In this document: in pieces, positions 24,635-32,382 of the stretch | Numbering within the stretch: position 1 is the stretch's first letter | How the letters are laid out: the number at the start of each line of letters is the position of its first letter | Assembly (NCBI GenBank): GCA_034927685.1 | Contig: JAYFPO010000031.1 | Location: forward strand, 1 to 64,000 | DNA length: 64,000 nucleotides | Source of the DNA: RGIG3159 sp034927685 | Lineage (GTDB): Bacteria; Bacillota; Clostridia; Oscillospirales; Oscillospiraceae | Direction of reading: 5' to 3' | The notes under the pieces: model-generated | The model's input: only the letters and a program-made list of their open reading frames with translations | Told to the model about the DNA's origin: nothing | Database searches by the model: none | Translations under genes and position numbers: made by a program

Positions 24635-26014
24635 TTATTTCTCCCTTGTCATGTGCGCAGGCATCCATTTTTTATATTTTTGAGCGTGGTTTCCGTCTTG
24701 CCGGCGTCCGCCTGCGGGACGGCGGCTGGGCTTGCCCATATCTGCCGGGTTCGCCGCATATTTGTGGACCGGCTTGCCTGCGGGAATGTGCTTCTTCTGC
24801 AATTCACCCGAGCGAGTGGAATCTTCCTCCAGCGTGATCTCCAAAAATTCAGTCAACTCTTGATTCTGCGGTTTACAAGCGCCGTTGGATGCCGGCAACT
24901 GTATGCGAGTCATTTTTGAGTTGATTCCCGCGGCGATACGGCGAATCAGCGCGGCCTCCCGATGCCCTCCGCAGATCGTGATCGAACAGCCGGATTTTCC
25001 CGCCCGCCCGGTGCGTCCGATCCGGTGCACATAGTGTTCTGCATTTTGCGGGATATCATAATTGATCACGAAATCAACATTGGAGACATCGATTCCGCGG
25101 GATGCAATGTCGGTGGCGACCAGTATCGAGGTGTTACCGTGCTTAAAGCCGGCCATGGCAGCCGTTCTCTGAGACTGCTTAATATCACTGTGGATGCTCT
25201 CCGCGGAAACTCCGCTGGAATTCAGCATTTCAGTGATTTCATCCACCATTTTCTTTGTGTTGCAGAAAACGATCGCCTTTTTTGGCTTGTAAAATTTCAT
25301 CAATGCCGTGAGCACCGCCATTTTAGCTGGATGAGGGACTTCAATGTATTTTTGCTTGATGTCTTCCAGTGTGGCATGGTCCTTGTCTATCTCGATAATC
25401 TGCGGTGAATGCTGGAAATCTTTTGTCAGCGCAAGAATGGCAGGCGGCATCGTCGCGGAAAACAGTATGGTCTGCCGCTCCGCAGGGATATCACGGAAGA
25501 TGGTTTCAATATCCTCCCGGAAGCCCATGTTCAGCAGCTCGTCGGACTCGTCTAAAACAATCATTTTCAAATGGCTCAGCTTCAGGGTCTTCCGGCGCAT
25601 ATGGTCCATCACGCGTCCCGGTGTTCCAATGACGATATTTGCGCGGCGAAGACGGATGCACTGCCGGTCTATCGCGGCCCCGCCGTATACCTCGACCGGC
25701 CTGACCGCCGGAATATAGCGGGCAACCTTTCTGATCTCGGCGCCGGTCTGCTGCGCAAGCTCTCTCGTCGGGCACAGGACGAGCACCTGGACGGTCGGCG
25801 TTTTTTCTCCGACGTCGATCAGTTCGACGGCGGGTATGGCAAAGGCGAGCGTTTTGCCTGTACCGGTCTGCGAGCGCGCGGCAACGTCGCGGCCCGCTCT
25901 GATCGGCGGGATCGCTTCCGCCTGTATGCTTGTTGCTGTGCCAAACCCCATTGCAACGAGAGCCCGTTCAATATTGGGATTTAGCCCCATATCAGAGAAA
26001 CTGGTTTGTGTCAT
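24635..26014 (-). CDS. DEAD-box RNA helicase, CshA/DeaD-like
   Basis: A 459-residue helicase with Q motif (GFGTATSIQAEAIP), ARSQTGTGKT, PTRELAQQ, TPGRVMDHM, SAT, ASRGIDV and HRIGRTGR. Motif II reads DESD, an allowed DExD variant. The 90-residue tail is rich in Lys, Arg, Gly and Pro and probably binds RNA. The ATG at 26014 begins the conserved body. An in-frame ATG at 26107 would add 31 residues that overlap a leader terminator, so I treat that part as leader. Expression appears to be controlled by this attenuator and a strong promoter at 26134-26162. Confidence 0.92.
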   Translation of the reverse strand: MTQTSFSDMGLNPNIERALVAMGFGTATSIQAEAIPPIRAGRDVAARSQTGTGKTLAFAIPAVELIDVGEKTPTVQVLVLCPTRELAQQTGAEIRKVARYIPAVRPVEVYGGAAIDRQCIRLRRANIVIGTPGRVMDHMRRKTLKLSHLKMIVLDESDELLNMGFREDIETIFRDIPAERQTILFSATMPPAILALTKDFQHSPQIIEIDKDHATLEDIKQKYIEVPHPAKMAVLTALMKFYKPKKAIVFCNTKKMVDEITEMLNSSGVSAESIHSDIKQSQRTAAMAGFKHGNTSILVATDIASRGIDVSNVDFVINYDIPQNAEHYVHRIGRTGRAGKSGCSITICGGHREAALIRRIAAGINSKMTRIQLPASNGACKPQNQELTEFLEITLEEDSTRSGELQKKHIPAGKPVHKYAANPADMGKPSRRPAGGRRQDGNHAQKYKKWMPAHMTREK

Positions 26015-26066
26015 GTATAGCCTCAATTCTAAAAAATTTGCTTCATGCGTATGCGTCAAAGCCCAG

Positions 26067-26094
26067 AAAAAAGGCGAGGACATAACTCCTCGTC
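26067..26094 (-). terminator. Leader attenuator of helicase operon
   Basis: In the 5' leader (minus strand) CGAGGA pairs with TCCTCG around a 6-nt loop and is followed by CC and six U. It lies about 55 nt before the helicase ATG and behind the promoter, so full-length mRNA needs read-through or antitermination. Confidence 0.65.
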
Positions 26095-26133
26095 TTTCGT
26101 CAAGCAATCATTCACACTTATTATCAATAAAAC

Positions 26134-26162
26134 AGTCTATCATATTATTTCAACATTGTCAA
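26134..26162 (-). promoter_or_regulatory. SigA promoter of helicase operon
   Basis: Minus strand TTGACA (26162-26157), 17-bp spacer, TAGACT (26139-26134). Predicted leader of about 110 nt. Confidence 0.75.
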
Positions 26163-26210
26163 TAGATTATGCAAAAGCATAAAAATTGATTTCATTGATC
26201 GGAAAACCAA

Positions 26211-26238
26211 TTGACTTTTGTAAACTTTGTGATACACT
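26211..26238 (+). promoter_or_regulatory. Promoter of cold-shock gene
   Basis: TTGACT (26211-26216), 16-bp spacer, TACACT (26233-26238). Divergent from the helicase promoter about 50 bp away. It gives an mRNA leader of about 115 nt. Confidence 0.6.
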
Positions 26239-26268
26239 AAGAACATATTCAATATAAGTGCTTTAAAC

Positions 26269-26310
26269 TCACAAATTTTGTAAGTCGTTGATGTACTTCA
26301 GAATTTGTGA
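26269..26310 (+). promoter_or_regulatory. Structured 5' leader of cold-shock mRNA
   Basis: TCACAAATT (26269-26277) and AATTTGTGA (26302-26310) are perfect 9-bp arms around a 24-nt loop. Long structured leaders that act as temperature switches are known for cspA mRNAs. Here the function is inferred from length and fold only. Confidence 0.45.
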
Positions 26311-26357
26311 ATTTTCTATTATATATGGGTATAATATTTTTAGGAGGTACCTTTAAA

Positions 26358-26570
26358 ATGAATAATGGTACAGTAAAATGGTTCAATGCGGACAAGGGCT
26401 TCGGCTTCATCTCTAACGATAATGGCGGGGATGATGTATTCGTACACTTTTCCGCGATCGCATCAGATGGCTACAAATCTCTGACGGAAGGTCAAAAAGT
26501 TACGTTTGATACCGAAAGAGACCCGAAGGACAGCCGTAAATTTAGAGCGGTCAACGTTCATATCGCTTAA
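26358..26570 (+). CDS. Cold-shock protein, CspA family
   Basis: A 70-residue single OB-fold RNA chaperone. RNP1 (KGFGFI) and RNP2 (VFVHF) motifs are intact, with the usual start (NGTVKWFNADKGFGF). These proteins bind single-stranded RNA, melt secondary structure and are induced by cold or growth changes. ATG at 26358 follows AGGAGGTACC. It stands alone between its long leader and a strong terminator, and is divergent from two RNA helicase genes with which it is likely to share function. Confidence 0.96.
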   Translation: MNNGTVKWFNADKGFGFISNDNGGDDVFVHFSAIASDGYKSLTEGQKVTFDTERDPKDSRKFRAVNVHIA

Positions 26571-26589
26571 TTGAGCTGAACTAGTCATC

Positions 26590-26643
26590 AAAGACAGACT
26601 GGCACGAAAACAGATAAGCTGTTCGTGTCAGTCTGTCTTTTTC
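26590..26643 (+). terminator. Terminator of cold-shock gene
   Basis: AAAGACAGACTG (26590-26601) and CAGTCTGTCTTT (26629-26640) form a long stem with inner CACGAA/TTCGTG pairs, followed by a U-tract. Confidence 0.9.
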
Positions 26644-26711
26644 TTCTCATTGCCATGGTGACAGAAGAAGCAAAACCGGAATCTTTGCCGCGGAGCTGGT
26701 TTTCAACGAAA

Positions 26712-27053
26712 TTATTTGCTTTTCGGCGGCGATTTTGCCGCCAGCTTTTTTTTCGCCGGTTTTCTGGGATGCTTAGTCAGCTTTTGCGTGGCCAGCCGTT
26801 CTGCCTGCCGTTTGTCTTCGGCCAGCTTTTGTTCCATGTCCTCAGCCTGGGTTATCTTTGTTTTATATTCCTGCATTTGCTTGGCCAGCTTCTTGTTATC
26901 CAGCAATAAAAACGTTCCGATAGAAGACGGGTAAATGAATTTTTTCTGTTCCTTGACCGTCTCAAATAATACCATGACGCAATTGTCACTGATTTCAACA
27001 ATTTGACCTCTGCCAAATACCTTGTGTGTAATAAATTCTCCGCAAAGGTTCAT
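26712..27053 (-). CDS. SH3-like domain protein with coiled coil and Lys-rich tail
   Basis: A 113-residue protein built like the one at 20962-21378: an N-terminal barrel-like domain (THKVFGRGQIVEI, VMVLFETVKEQKKFIYPSS), a helical middle rich in Gln, Glu and Lys (about 53-88), and a Lys/Pro/Ala tail. The H-x-x-FG-x-G-x-I and KKF-x-YP motifs are shared. ATG at 27053 is preceded by AAGGAGATATC. Similar barrel modules occur in UvrD-type helicases and RNA polymerase binding proteins. Function here is unknown. Position next to csp suggests a nucleic-acid role. Confidence 0.7.
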   Translation of the reverse strand: MNLCGEFITHKVFGRGQIVEISDNCVMVLFETVKEQKKFIYPSSIGTFLLLDNKKLAKQMQEYKTKITQAEDMEQKLAEDKRQAERLATQKLTKHPRKPAKKKLAAKSPPKSK

Positions 27054-27166
27054 ATGATATCTCCTTCGTATATTTAATCGTGCTAAAAGAATCATGTACC
27101 AGTGGATCATAGCGGTACAGCCGGTTCGGATCGTTTGAATATAGAATTGCGCCAATCAGCAATTAT

Positions 27167-27209
27167 AAAAAAAACAAAAGGGTGGATACGCGGAAAGCGC
27201 GTTCCACCC
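27167..27209 (-). terminator. Orphan minus-strand terminator
   Basis: GGGTGGA (27180-27186) and TCCACCC (27203-27209) with further inner pairs, followed on the minus strand by a long U-tract. The only minus-strand gene that could feed it is the transposase, so it may have ended a lost gene. Confidence 0.75.
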
Positions 27210-27740
27210 AAAATATAAACAATAAAATCAATTATTAAATTTATAAGAGCAAATCGCCGCCATATTTAAGTTTCATTCTAATCATACGCTTTTTATCGGG
27301 TTTAGTCAATGGCTTCCATTCGCTTTTCGCAGACAGGCAAACAAACCCAACCGCCCGATTTCAGGATTACAGGTCAAGCGCACTGCTCGAAAGCGGTAGC
27401 GAACGATGGAAAAGTATGTGATAATTCCCACCCGAAACAGGCTGTTTTTGATAGACGATGGAACCGCCGGATCAGGACACGAGTGTTTAAACGCCCTCAC
27501 CAAAATCTGAGATTCCTGAAATTGCAAACATGTCCGGACCAAGCCCCGATCGGGAAAAGGTTCGGATTTTGCTGGTTCGCGAGCGATTACCCAAATCGAT
27601 AGCAGAGGCTTTGCAGTGGATTCCCAGGGACTCTCACCTTGCAGCATGGCGGGGCTTACACCGCCGTGGACGAGGCGGACAGCCGGGGCAAGCGCAAGAG
27701 CGGCGCAGGGTAGATCTGCTTCGCTTATTCGGAAAGGGTA
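27210..27740. other. Region without a supported gene, left of the IS
   Basis: Several frames of 90-113 codons are open on both strands (for example 27306-27647 minus and 27530-27823 plus), but none has a ribosome binding site or recognisable motif. The plus-strand frame runs into the IS end. It may hold decayed genes. Confidence 0.5.
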
Positions 27741-27744
27741 TTAA

Positions 27745-28869
27745 GGCAACACCGTATAACGCCGAAAACGCAAGGCCGCTGCACGCAAGAAATGGCATAG
27801 CGCATGGAAACTCAAATTTTTGATTGCACAGGCGCGCTGAATCAGGCCAGCAAGCCCCGCTTGTCAGCCAAATACAGATTCGCCAGTGCGAACATCATAT
27901 GAAGTTTTGCGGCCTGTTTTCGTCGGCCTTTGTATCGCGTCTTACGATATCCGAAAAGTCCCTTTACCACGCCGAAAACATGCTCGACCTTGGCGCGAAC
28001 GGAGGATTTTTCTCGCTCCCGCCTCTTGATCTGCCCCTGTGAACGCATACAATTGTTTTTACACTGGGAGGGTCTGCGATTAATTTTATAGCGGATCTTC
28101 TTGCTTCGGTTGTTATGTGTCACAGCATCTTCGCGTTTCTCAGCGCCAAGATACCCGGAATCGCCGTAGACACTTTGTTCCTCTCCGGTGAGCAGCTTTG
28201 GCGTTACCATTACATCGTGCACGTTGGCTGCCGTCACTTCCAGATGATGTACCAGCCCTGTGTCTTGATCCACACCGATATGCGCCTTGTAGCCAAAATG
28301 CCAGGTGCTGCCCTTCTTGGTCTGGCAAGCATCCGGATCGCGTTTCTTTTCCCGGTTCTTCGTTGAGGGTGGCGCTGCTATGATGGTGGAATCCACAATG
28401 GTGCCTTTTTTGAGAATCAGGCCGCGCGCTTGCAGAAGCTCCAGTACCTGCACAAATAACCGTTCCTGAAGACCATGCTCCACCAGCAAGGCACGAAACC
28501 GGCCAATCGTATCGCCATCCGGCACCTGGTTGCTCGATTCCACCCCGCAAAACTCCGAAAAGGCGCGGCTGTCAATCACTTCGTATTTGGCACCCATGTC
28601 CGATAGGTCGTATAGATTCTGAAGCATATGAATCCGCAGCATGGTTTCAAGCGGAAATGGTTTGTTGCCGCTCTCTCCTTTATAATAGTACGGCTGAATG
28701 ATCCCGACCCACTCGTTCCACGGGACGATTGCGTCCATCTGCTCCAGAAATTCTCTCTTTCTTGTTTTGGCCTGCGCCAGTTCATCTGTCAGAGCCGACA
28801 ATGATTGTTGTTTGTTCATATCCCTATTTTACCATACGTTAGCAGATTCCACCATTGTGCGGTGTTGCC
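27745..28869 (-). mobile_element. IS5-family insertion sequence with TTAA duplication
   Basis: Ends are GGCAACACCG (27745-27754) and its exact inverse CGGTGTTGCC (28860-28869). TTAA stands on both sides (27741-27744 and 28870-28873), a YTAR-type target duplication as known for IS5 relatives. The 1125-bp element holds one intact transposase gene. Intact ends, gene and duplication suggest a recent insertion. Confidence 0.92.
27842..28819 (-). CDS. IS5-family transposase (DDE)
   Basis: A 325-residue transposase. The N-terminal domain (YYKGESGNKPFPLETMLRIH) and the DDE core are seen: first Asp in GTIVDSTIIAAPPSTKNREK, second Asp in VYGDSGYLGAEKRED, and Glu in VRAKVEHVFGVVKGLFGYRK, with the Y-(2)-R-(3)-E pattern weakly matched. 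GYKAHIGVDQDTGLVHHLEV is a common IS5-group phrase. It cuts and joins the element ends. Frame and length look intact, so it may be active. Confidence 0.95.
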   Translation of the reverse strand: MNKQQSLSALTDELAQAKTRKREFLEQMDAIVPWNEWVGIIQPYYYKGESGNKPFPLETMLRIHMLQNLYDLSDMGAKYEVIDSRAFSEFCGVESSNQVPDGDTIGRFRALLVEHGLQERLFVQVLELLQARGLILKKGTIVDSTIIAAPPSTKNREKKRDPDACQTKKGSTWHFGYKAHIGVDQDTGLVHHLEVTAANVHDVMVTPKLLTGEEQSVYGDSGYLGAEKREDAVTHNNRSKKIRYKINRRPSQCKNNCMRSQGQIKRREREKSSVRAKVEHVFGVVKGLFGYRKTRYKGRRKQAAKLHMMFALANLYLADKRGLLA

Positions 28870-28872
28870 TTA

Positions 28873-28907
28873 AAAATGCAGCCCACTATTTTGGTGGGCT
28901 GCATTTT
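28873..28907. terminator. Terminator right of the IS
   Basis: Fourteen-bp perfect arms (28873-28886, 28894-28907), A- and T-flanked, usable on both strands. Before IS insertion it directly followed the region at 27210-27740. It also lies downstream of tRNA-Leu on the minus strand. Confidence 0.85.
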
Positions 28908-28955
28908 ATCGCGTTACTGTCACTGCTATGCCTACGGCAGCGACAAGAATGATGG

Positions 28956-29041
28956 TGCCGGTGACGGGGGTCGAACCCGTACATCCTTGTGGGATACGGG
29001 ATTTTAAGTCCCGGGCGTCTGCCAATTCCGCCACACCGGCA
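28956..29041 (-). tRNA. tRNA-Leu (anticodon UAA)
   Basis: An 86-nt tRNA without encoded CCA-tail certainty. Acceptor stem TGCCGGTG pairs with CACCGGCA, the D-arm has GGCGGAATTGGCAGACGC, the anticodon loop is CTTAAAA, a long class II variable arm follows (TATCCCACAAGGATG), and the T-loop is GGTTCGACCC. It reads UUA codons, and UUG by wobble. Confidence 0.96.
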
Positions 29042-29054
29042 GGAAAGCAAAGCT

Positions 29055-29083
29055 ATTTTACCATTCCCATGGCGCAGCGTCAA
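29055..29083 (-). promoter_or_regulatory. Promoter of tRNA-Leu
   Basis: Minus strand TTGACG (29083-29078), 17-bp spacer, TAAAAT (29060-29055), 13 bp before the tRNA. Confidence 0.8.
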
Positions 29084-29191
29084 GCACGGCCGAAAAAAAA
29101 GCGCTCGTTGGATTTTACACAAGATCTTCACCAAACCGATAAAGTCCGGACACAATTCCGCGATAGGATAAGTTCGAAAGCAGGTGAGACC

Positions 29192-29902
29192 ATGGGCTTA
29201 TTTCAAAACGAATTTGAACGGTATGAAAAAAAGTATCTGCTGGATGCAAGGCAGGCCAAGGCGGTCCGGCAGGCGCTGGCAGCGCAGGTCAAGGAGGACA
29301 CCTATGGCGTTTACACCATCTGCAGCCTCTACTACGATACGGTGGATTATCGGCTGATCCGCGCGTCCCTCGAAAGGCCTGTATTTAAAGAGAAGCTCCG
29401 CGTTCGCGCCTACGGCGTGCCGGGAGACGGCGATACGGTGTTTGTCGAGCTGAAGAAAAAATTCGACGGCAAGGTGTTCAAGCGCCGTGTCCCCATGACA
29501 CTGCAGGCGTCCCGTGATTTTCTGCGATGGAGCGTCTGGCCGGAGGCCGGAAGCCGTCAGGTGCTGGAGGAGATCCAGCAGGTGCTGCGGACCGACGAGC
29601 TGGAACCGAAAACGTTTCTGGCCTACGACCGGCAGGCGTTTTGCGGCGTGGAGGATTCAGACTTACGTATCACGCTGGATGCGAACATTCGCTGGCGGCG
29701 GGACAGGCTGGATCTCGCCGACGGTGACTTCGGAGAACCCATGCTGCAGGACGGGCAGGTCTTGATGGAGGTCAAGACAGACCAGGCCGTGCCGCTCTGG
29801 CTGGCGCGCTGCCTGAGCAGGAACCGGATTTATCCCGCTTCCTTTTCCAAGTATGGCACGGTTTATAAAGAAAATTTGATTGGAGAGAAGTACTATGTTT
29901 AA
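29192..29902 (+). CDS. VTC-domain (polyphosphate polymerase-like) protein
   Basis: A 236-residue triphosphate-tunnel fold protein of the VTC domain family. The opening (FQNEFERYEKKYLL), the basic SLYYDT and KLRVRAYG strands, VELKKKFDGKVFKRR, LAYDRQAF and the closing SFSKYGTVY show the tunnel-lining Lys, Arg and Glu residues. Yeast VTC makes polyphosphate; the role of bacterial members is less certain. ATG at 29192 follows CAGGTGAG; the frame from 28928 runs over tRNA sequence. It overlaps the DUF4956 gene by 8 bp, a known pairing in Firmicutes. Confidence 0.9.
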   Translation: MGLFQNEFERYEKKYLLDARQAKAVRQALAAQVKEDTYGVYTICSLYYDTVDYRLIRASLERPVFKEKLRVRAYGVPGDGDTVFVELKKKFDGKVFKRRVPMTLQASRDFLRWSVWPEAGSRQVLEEIQQVLRTDELEPKTFLAYDRQAFCGVEDSDLRITLDANIRWRRDRLDLADGDFGEPMLQDGQVLMEVKTDQAVPLWLARCLSRNRIYPASFSKYGTVYKENLIGEKYYV

Positions 29903-30554
29903 TTCGGTTCTGTCAGGCAGCATCACGCTGGTGTCCTTCCTGATCTGCACGGCCTCATCCCTGGTTCTGGGGCTGCTGTCCGCAGCTATTTTTTTCCACC
30001 AGAACAAGAGCACCCGCAGCTTTGCACTGACGCTGGCAATGCTGCCGGCCATCGTGGAGCTGGTCATTATGCTGGTCAACGGCAACATCGGCGCCGGCCT
30101 GGCTGTGGCCGGAACCTTCGGTTTGGTACGGTTCCGTTCCGTGCCGGGAAAGGCGCAGGAAATCACGGCGCTGTTTCTGTCGGTTGCCCTGGGTCTTGCT
30201 ACCGGCATGGGCTATGTCGCCATCGCGTTCCTGTTCTTCGTAATTATGGCGGCGGCAATGCTGCTCCTGTCTCGGCTGAACTTTGGCGGCAGTGAGGAAA
30301 AGCGGCGCCTGAAAATTACCATTCCCGAGGATATGAACTATGATACGCTGTTCGACGACCTGTTTCAGAAGTACACAAAGGGCGCGGAGCTGACCTCCGT
30401 TCGGACAACCAATCTGGGAACGCTGTACCAGCTTACCTATGCGGTGTCCCTGCCGTCCGGCAAGATGGATAAGGCGTTTCTGGACGAGATTCGGACCAGA
30501 AATGGGAATCTGAACGTGGTCTGCGGCCGCGAGGACGATCGGGATTTGATGTAA
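29895..30554 (+). CDS. DUF4956 membrane protein
   Basis: A 219-residue protein with about four membrane helices in the first 125 residues and a cytoplasmic alpha/beta C-terminal domain (RRLKITIPEDMNYDTLFDD). The conserved loop AGTFGLVRFRSVPGKAQEI between helices is the family hallmark. DUF4956 genes usually sit beside VTC-domain and CotH or carbohydrate-binding genes; CotH is absent here. Function unknown; transport or anchoring of an anionic polymer is a reasonable guess. ATG at 29895 has GGAGAGAAG upstream. Confidence 0.88.
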   Translation: MFNSVLSGSITLVSFLICTASSLVLGLLSAAIFFHQNKSTRSFALTLAMLPAIVELVIMLVNGNIGAGLAVAGTFGLVRFRSVPGKAQEITALFLSVALGLATGMGYVAIAFLFFVIMAAAMLLLSRLNFGGSEEKRRLKITIPEDMNYDTLFDDLFQKYTKGAELTSVRTTNLGTLYQLTYAVSLPSGKMDKAFLDEIRTRNGNLNVVCGREDDRDLM

Positions 30555-30555
30555 T

Positions 30556-32286
30556 ATGAAGAAAACTAGTTTTTGGATTCTGTTGGCCGTGGGCGTTGCA
30601 CTGATTGTGTGGGCGGTGCTCTACACATCGGCTTCCAGCGGCACGGCGGAAGCCGCCGCCGGGGCGGCGGAGACAAGCACGGCAAGCACCACGGCAGTCG
30701 CAAGCGCCGTGGATACCTCCGGCGCGACGGAGATACAGATGGACGGCACGACCGCGAAAATAAGCGGCAGCGGCGCATCGGCGGCGGATGGAACCGTTAC
30801 CATTACGTCCGGCGGAACCTACCGGCTGACCGGCGCATTTGCGGGGCAGGTGTTGATTAAGGCAGCGGAAAATCAGACGGTAACGCTGGTGCTGTCGGAC
30901 GCCGAGATCACCAACTCGTCCTCTGTGGCCATTTACGCGGAGACGAAATGTACGGTGATCCTGGACCTGGAGGGCGCGAGCAGCGTCAGCGATGCTGCCG
31001 GTTATACCCTGTCGGAGGATGATACCGGCGCGGCCATCTTCACGAAAGGCGACCTGACAATTTTGGGCGACGGCAGCCTGTCGGTCAACGGCTTTAATCA
31101 CCATGGCATTCAGTCCAAGGGCAATCTGACGGTGGCAAGCGGCAGTCTCACTGTGCTGTCGGCCGGGGACGGCCTGAAGGGCAAGGAGACGGTGACGCTG
31201 GCCGGCGGAACGATTTCGATCGCTTCGGGCGGCGATGGCGTGCAGAGCAGCAAGGCGAACGTGCTGGTGTCCGGCGGAAGTCTGACGATCGACAGCGCGG
31301 GCGATGGGATCGTGGCAGAGACAGAGCTTCTGGTGACGGGCGGTACGCTGCAGATCACGGCAGGCGGCGGCGCGGCATCCGGAAAGGGCTCTATCAGCGC
31401 CAAGGGCCTGAAGGGACTGACCGGCCTGACGATATCGGGCGGTGAGATCACGGTCAATTCCGGGGACGACTGCCTGCATAGCAACGGAAACGTGACGATT
31501 TCGGGCGGGACCATGACGCTCGCCTCCGGCGACGACGGGGTCCACGCCGACGGTACGCTGACCGTTGAAAGCGGCGATATCACAATTTCGCAGAGCTACG
31601 AGGGCCTGGAGGGCGCGGACATTCTGATCTCCGCCGGCAATATCTCCATCACGGCCTCGGACGACGGTCTGAACGCAGCCGGGACCAGCAGCGACCAGAT
31701 GATGACGGCTGCCGCAGGTGGTACAGTGCCGGACGACACAACCGGCGAGGACCTGATTCGGATTGACGGCGGAACCATCACGATCAATGCGGGCGGCGAC
31801 GGCGTGGACTCGAACGGCTATATCCTGATGACCGGCGGTACCCTGCTGGTAGACGGTCCCAGCGACAGCGCCAACGGCGCGCTGGACTCCGGCCTCACGG
31901 CGGAAATCCGCGGCGGCACGGTCGTGGCAGTGGGTGCCTCCGGCATGGCGGAGGGCTTCAGCAGCGATTCCTCCCAGTGCAGCATTCTCGATAACCTCGA
32001 CACATCCGAGGCAGCGGGGACGAACGTCACGCTGACGGATGCCAGCGGGACGGTGCTCGTCCAGTTTACGTCGGCAAAGACCTTCAATTCCGTGGTCGTG
32101 AGCTGTCCCGACCTGACACAGGGCGAAACCTATACCCTGACGGTCGGGGATACCTCGGAGGAAATCACGCTGGATTCGGCTTCCGTGACGGTCGGTACCA
32201 CGACCGGTGGCATGGGCGGCCAGGGTGGTGTGGGCAGCTTCGGCGGCCAGGGTAACTTGGGCGGCCAGGGCGGTACAAGGCCATAA
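30556..32286 (+). CDS. Secreted carbohydrate-binding beta-helix protein (Cthe_2159-like)
   Basis: A 576-residue exported protein with an N-terminal membrane/signal helix (about 5-24) and a long parallel beta-helix of repeated short strands such as GGTITINAGGDGVDSNGY and SGDDGVHADGTLTV. These Asp/Gly-rich turns are like the calcium-binding, polygalacturonate-binding family typified by Cthe_2159. The C-terminal 25 residues are Gly/Gln repeats (GGQGG). It starts 1 bp after the DUF4956 gene and is its co-operonic partner. It may bind host or plant polysaccharide at the cell surface. Confidence 0.88.
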   Translation: MKKTSFWILLAVGVALIVWAVLYTSASSGTAEAAAGAAETSTASTTAVASAVDTSGATEIQMDGTTAKISGSGASAADGTVTITSGGTYRLTGAFAGQVLIKAAENQTVTLVLSDAEITNSSSVAIYAETKCTVILDLEGASSVSDAAGYTLSEDDTGAAIFTKGDLTILGDGSLSVNGFNHHGIQSKGNLTVASGSLTVLSAGDGLKGKETVTLAGGTISIASGGDGVQSSKANVLVSGGSLTIDSAGDGIVAETELLVTGGTLQITAGGGAASGKGSISAKGLKGLTGLTISGGEITVNSGDDCLHSNGNVTISGGTMTLASGDDGVHADGTLTVESGDITISQSYEGLEGADILISAGNISITASDDGLNAAGTSSDQMMTAAAGGTVPDDTTGEDLIRIDGGTITINAGGDGVDSNGYILMTGGTLLVDGPSDSANGALDSGLTAEIRGGTVVAVGASGMAEGFSSDSSQCSILDNLDTSEAAGTNVTLTDASGTVLVQFTSAKTFNSVVVSCPDLTQGETYTLTVGDTSEEITLDSASVTVGTTTGGMGGQGGVGSFGGQGNLGGQGGTRP

Positions 32287-32298
32287 TCAAAAAGATCG

Positions 32299-32324
32299 AA
32301 AGGGGCGGCGTTGGCCGCCCCTTT
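32299..32324 (+). terminator. Terminator of VTC operon
   Basis: GGGGCGGC (32302-32309) pairs with GCCGCCCC (32314-32321) around GTTG, with AAA before and TTTT after. Confidence 0.88.
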
Positions 32325-32327
32325 TCA

Positions 32328-32356
32328 TTGACTGCCCGGCGGAAATGTGATAAACT
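32328..32356 (+). promoter_or_regulatory. SigA promoter of nudC
   Basis: TTGACT (32328-32333), 17-bp spacer, TAAACT (32351-32356), 27 bp before the ATG. It begins 4 bp after the upstream terminator. Confidence 0.7.
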
Positions 32357-32382
32357 GCAAAAAAAACGGGAAGTGTGTTATC

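Noticed and set aside
27306..27647. 113-codon minus-strand frame left of the IS
   Set aside because: No RBS and no recognisable fold; the opposite strand is equally open. Kept only as an unexplained region.
28928..29191. N-terminal extension of the VTC-domain gene
   Set aside because: The extension runs across the antisense of tRNA-Leu and its promoter; a proper RBS precedes the ATG at 29192.
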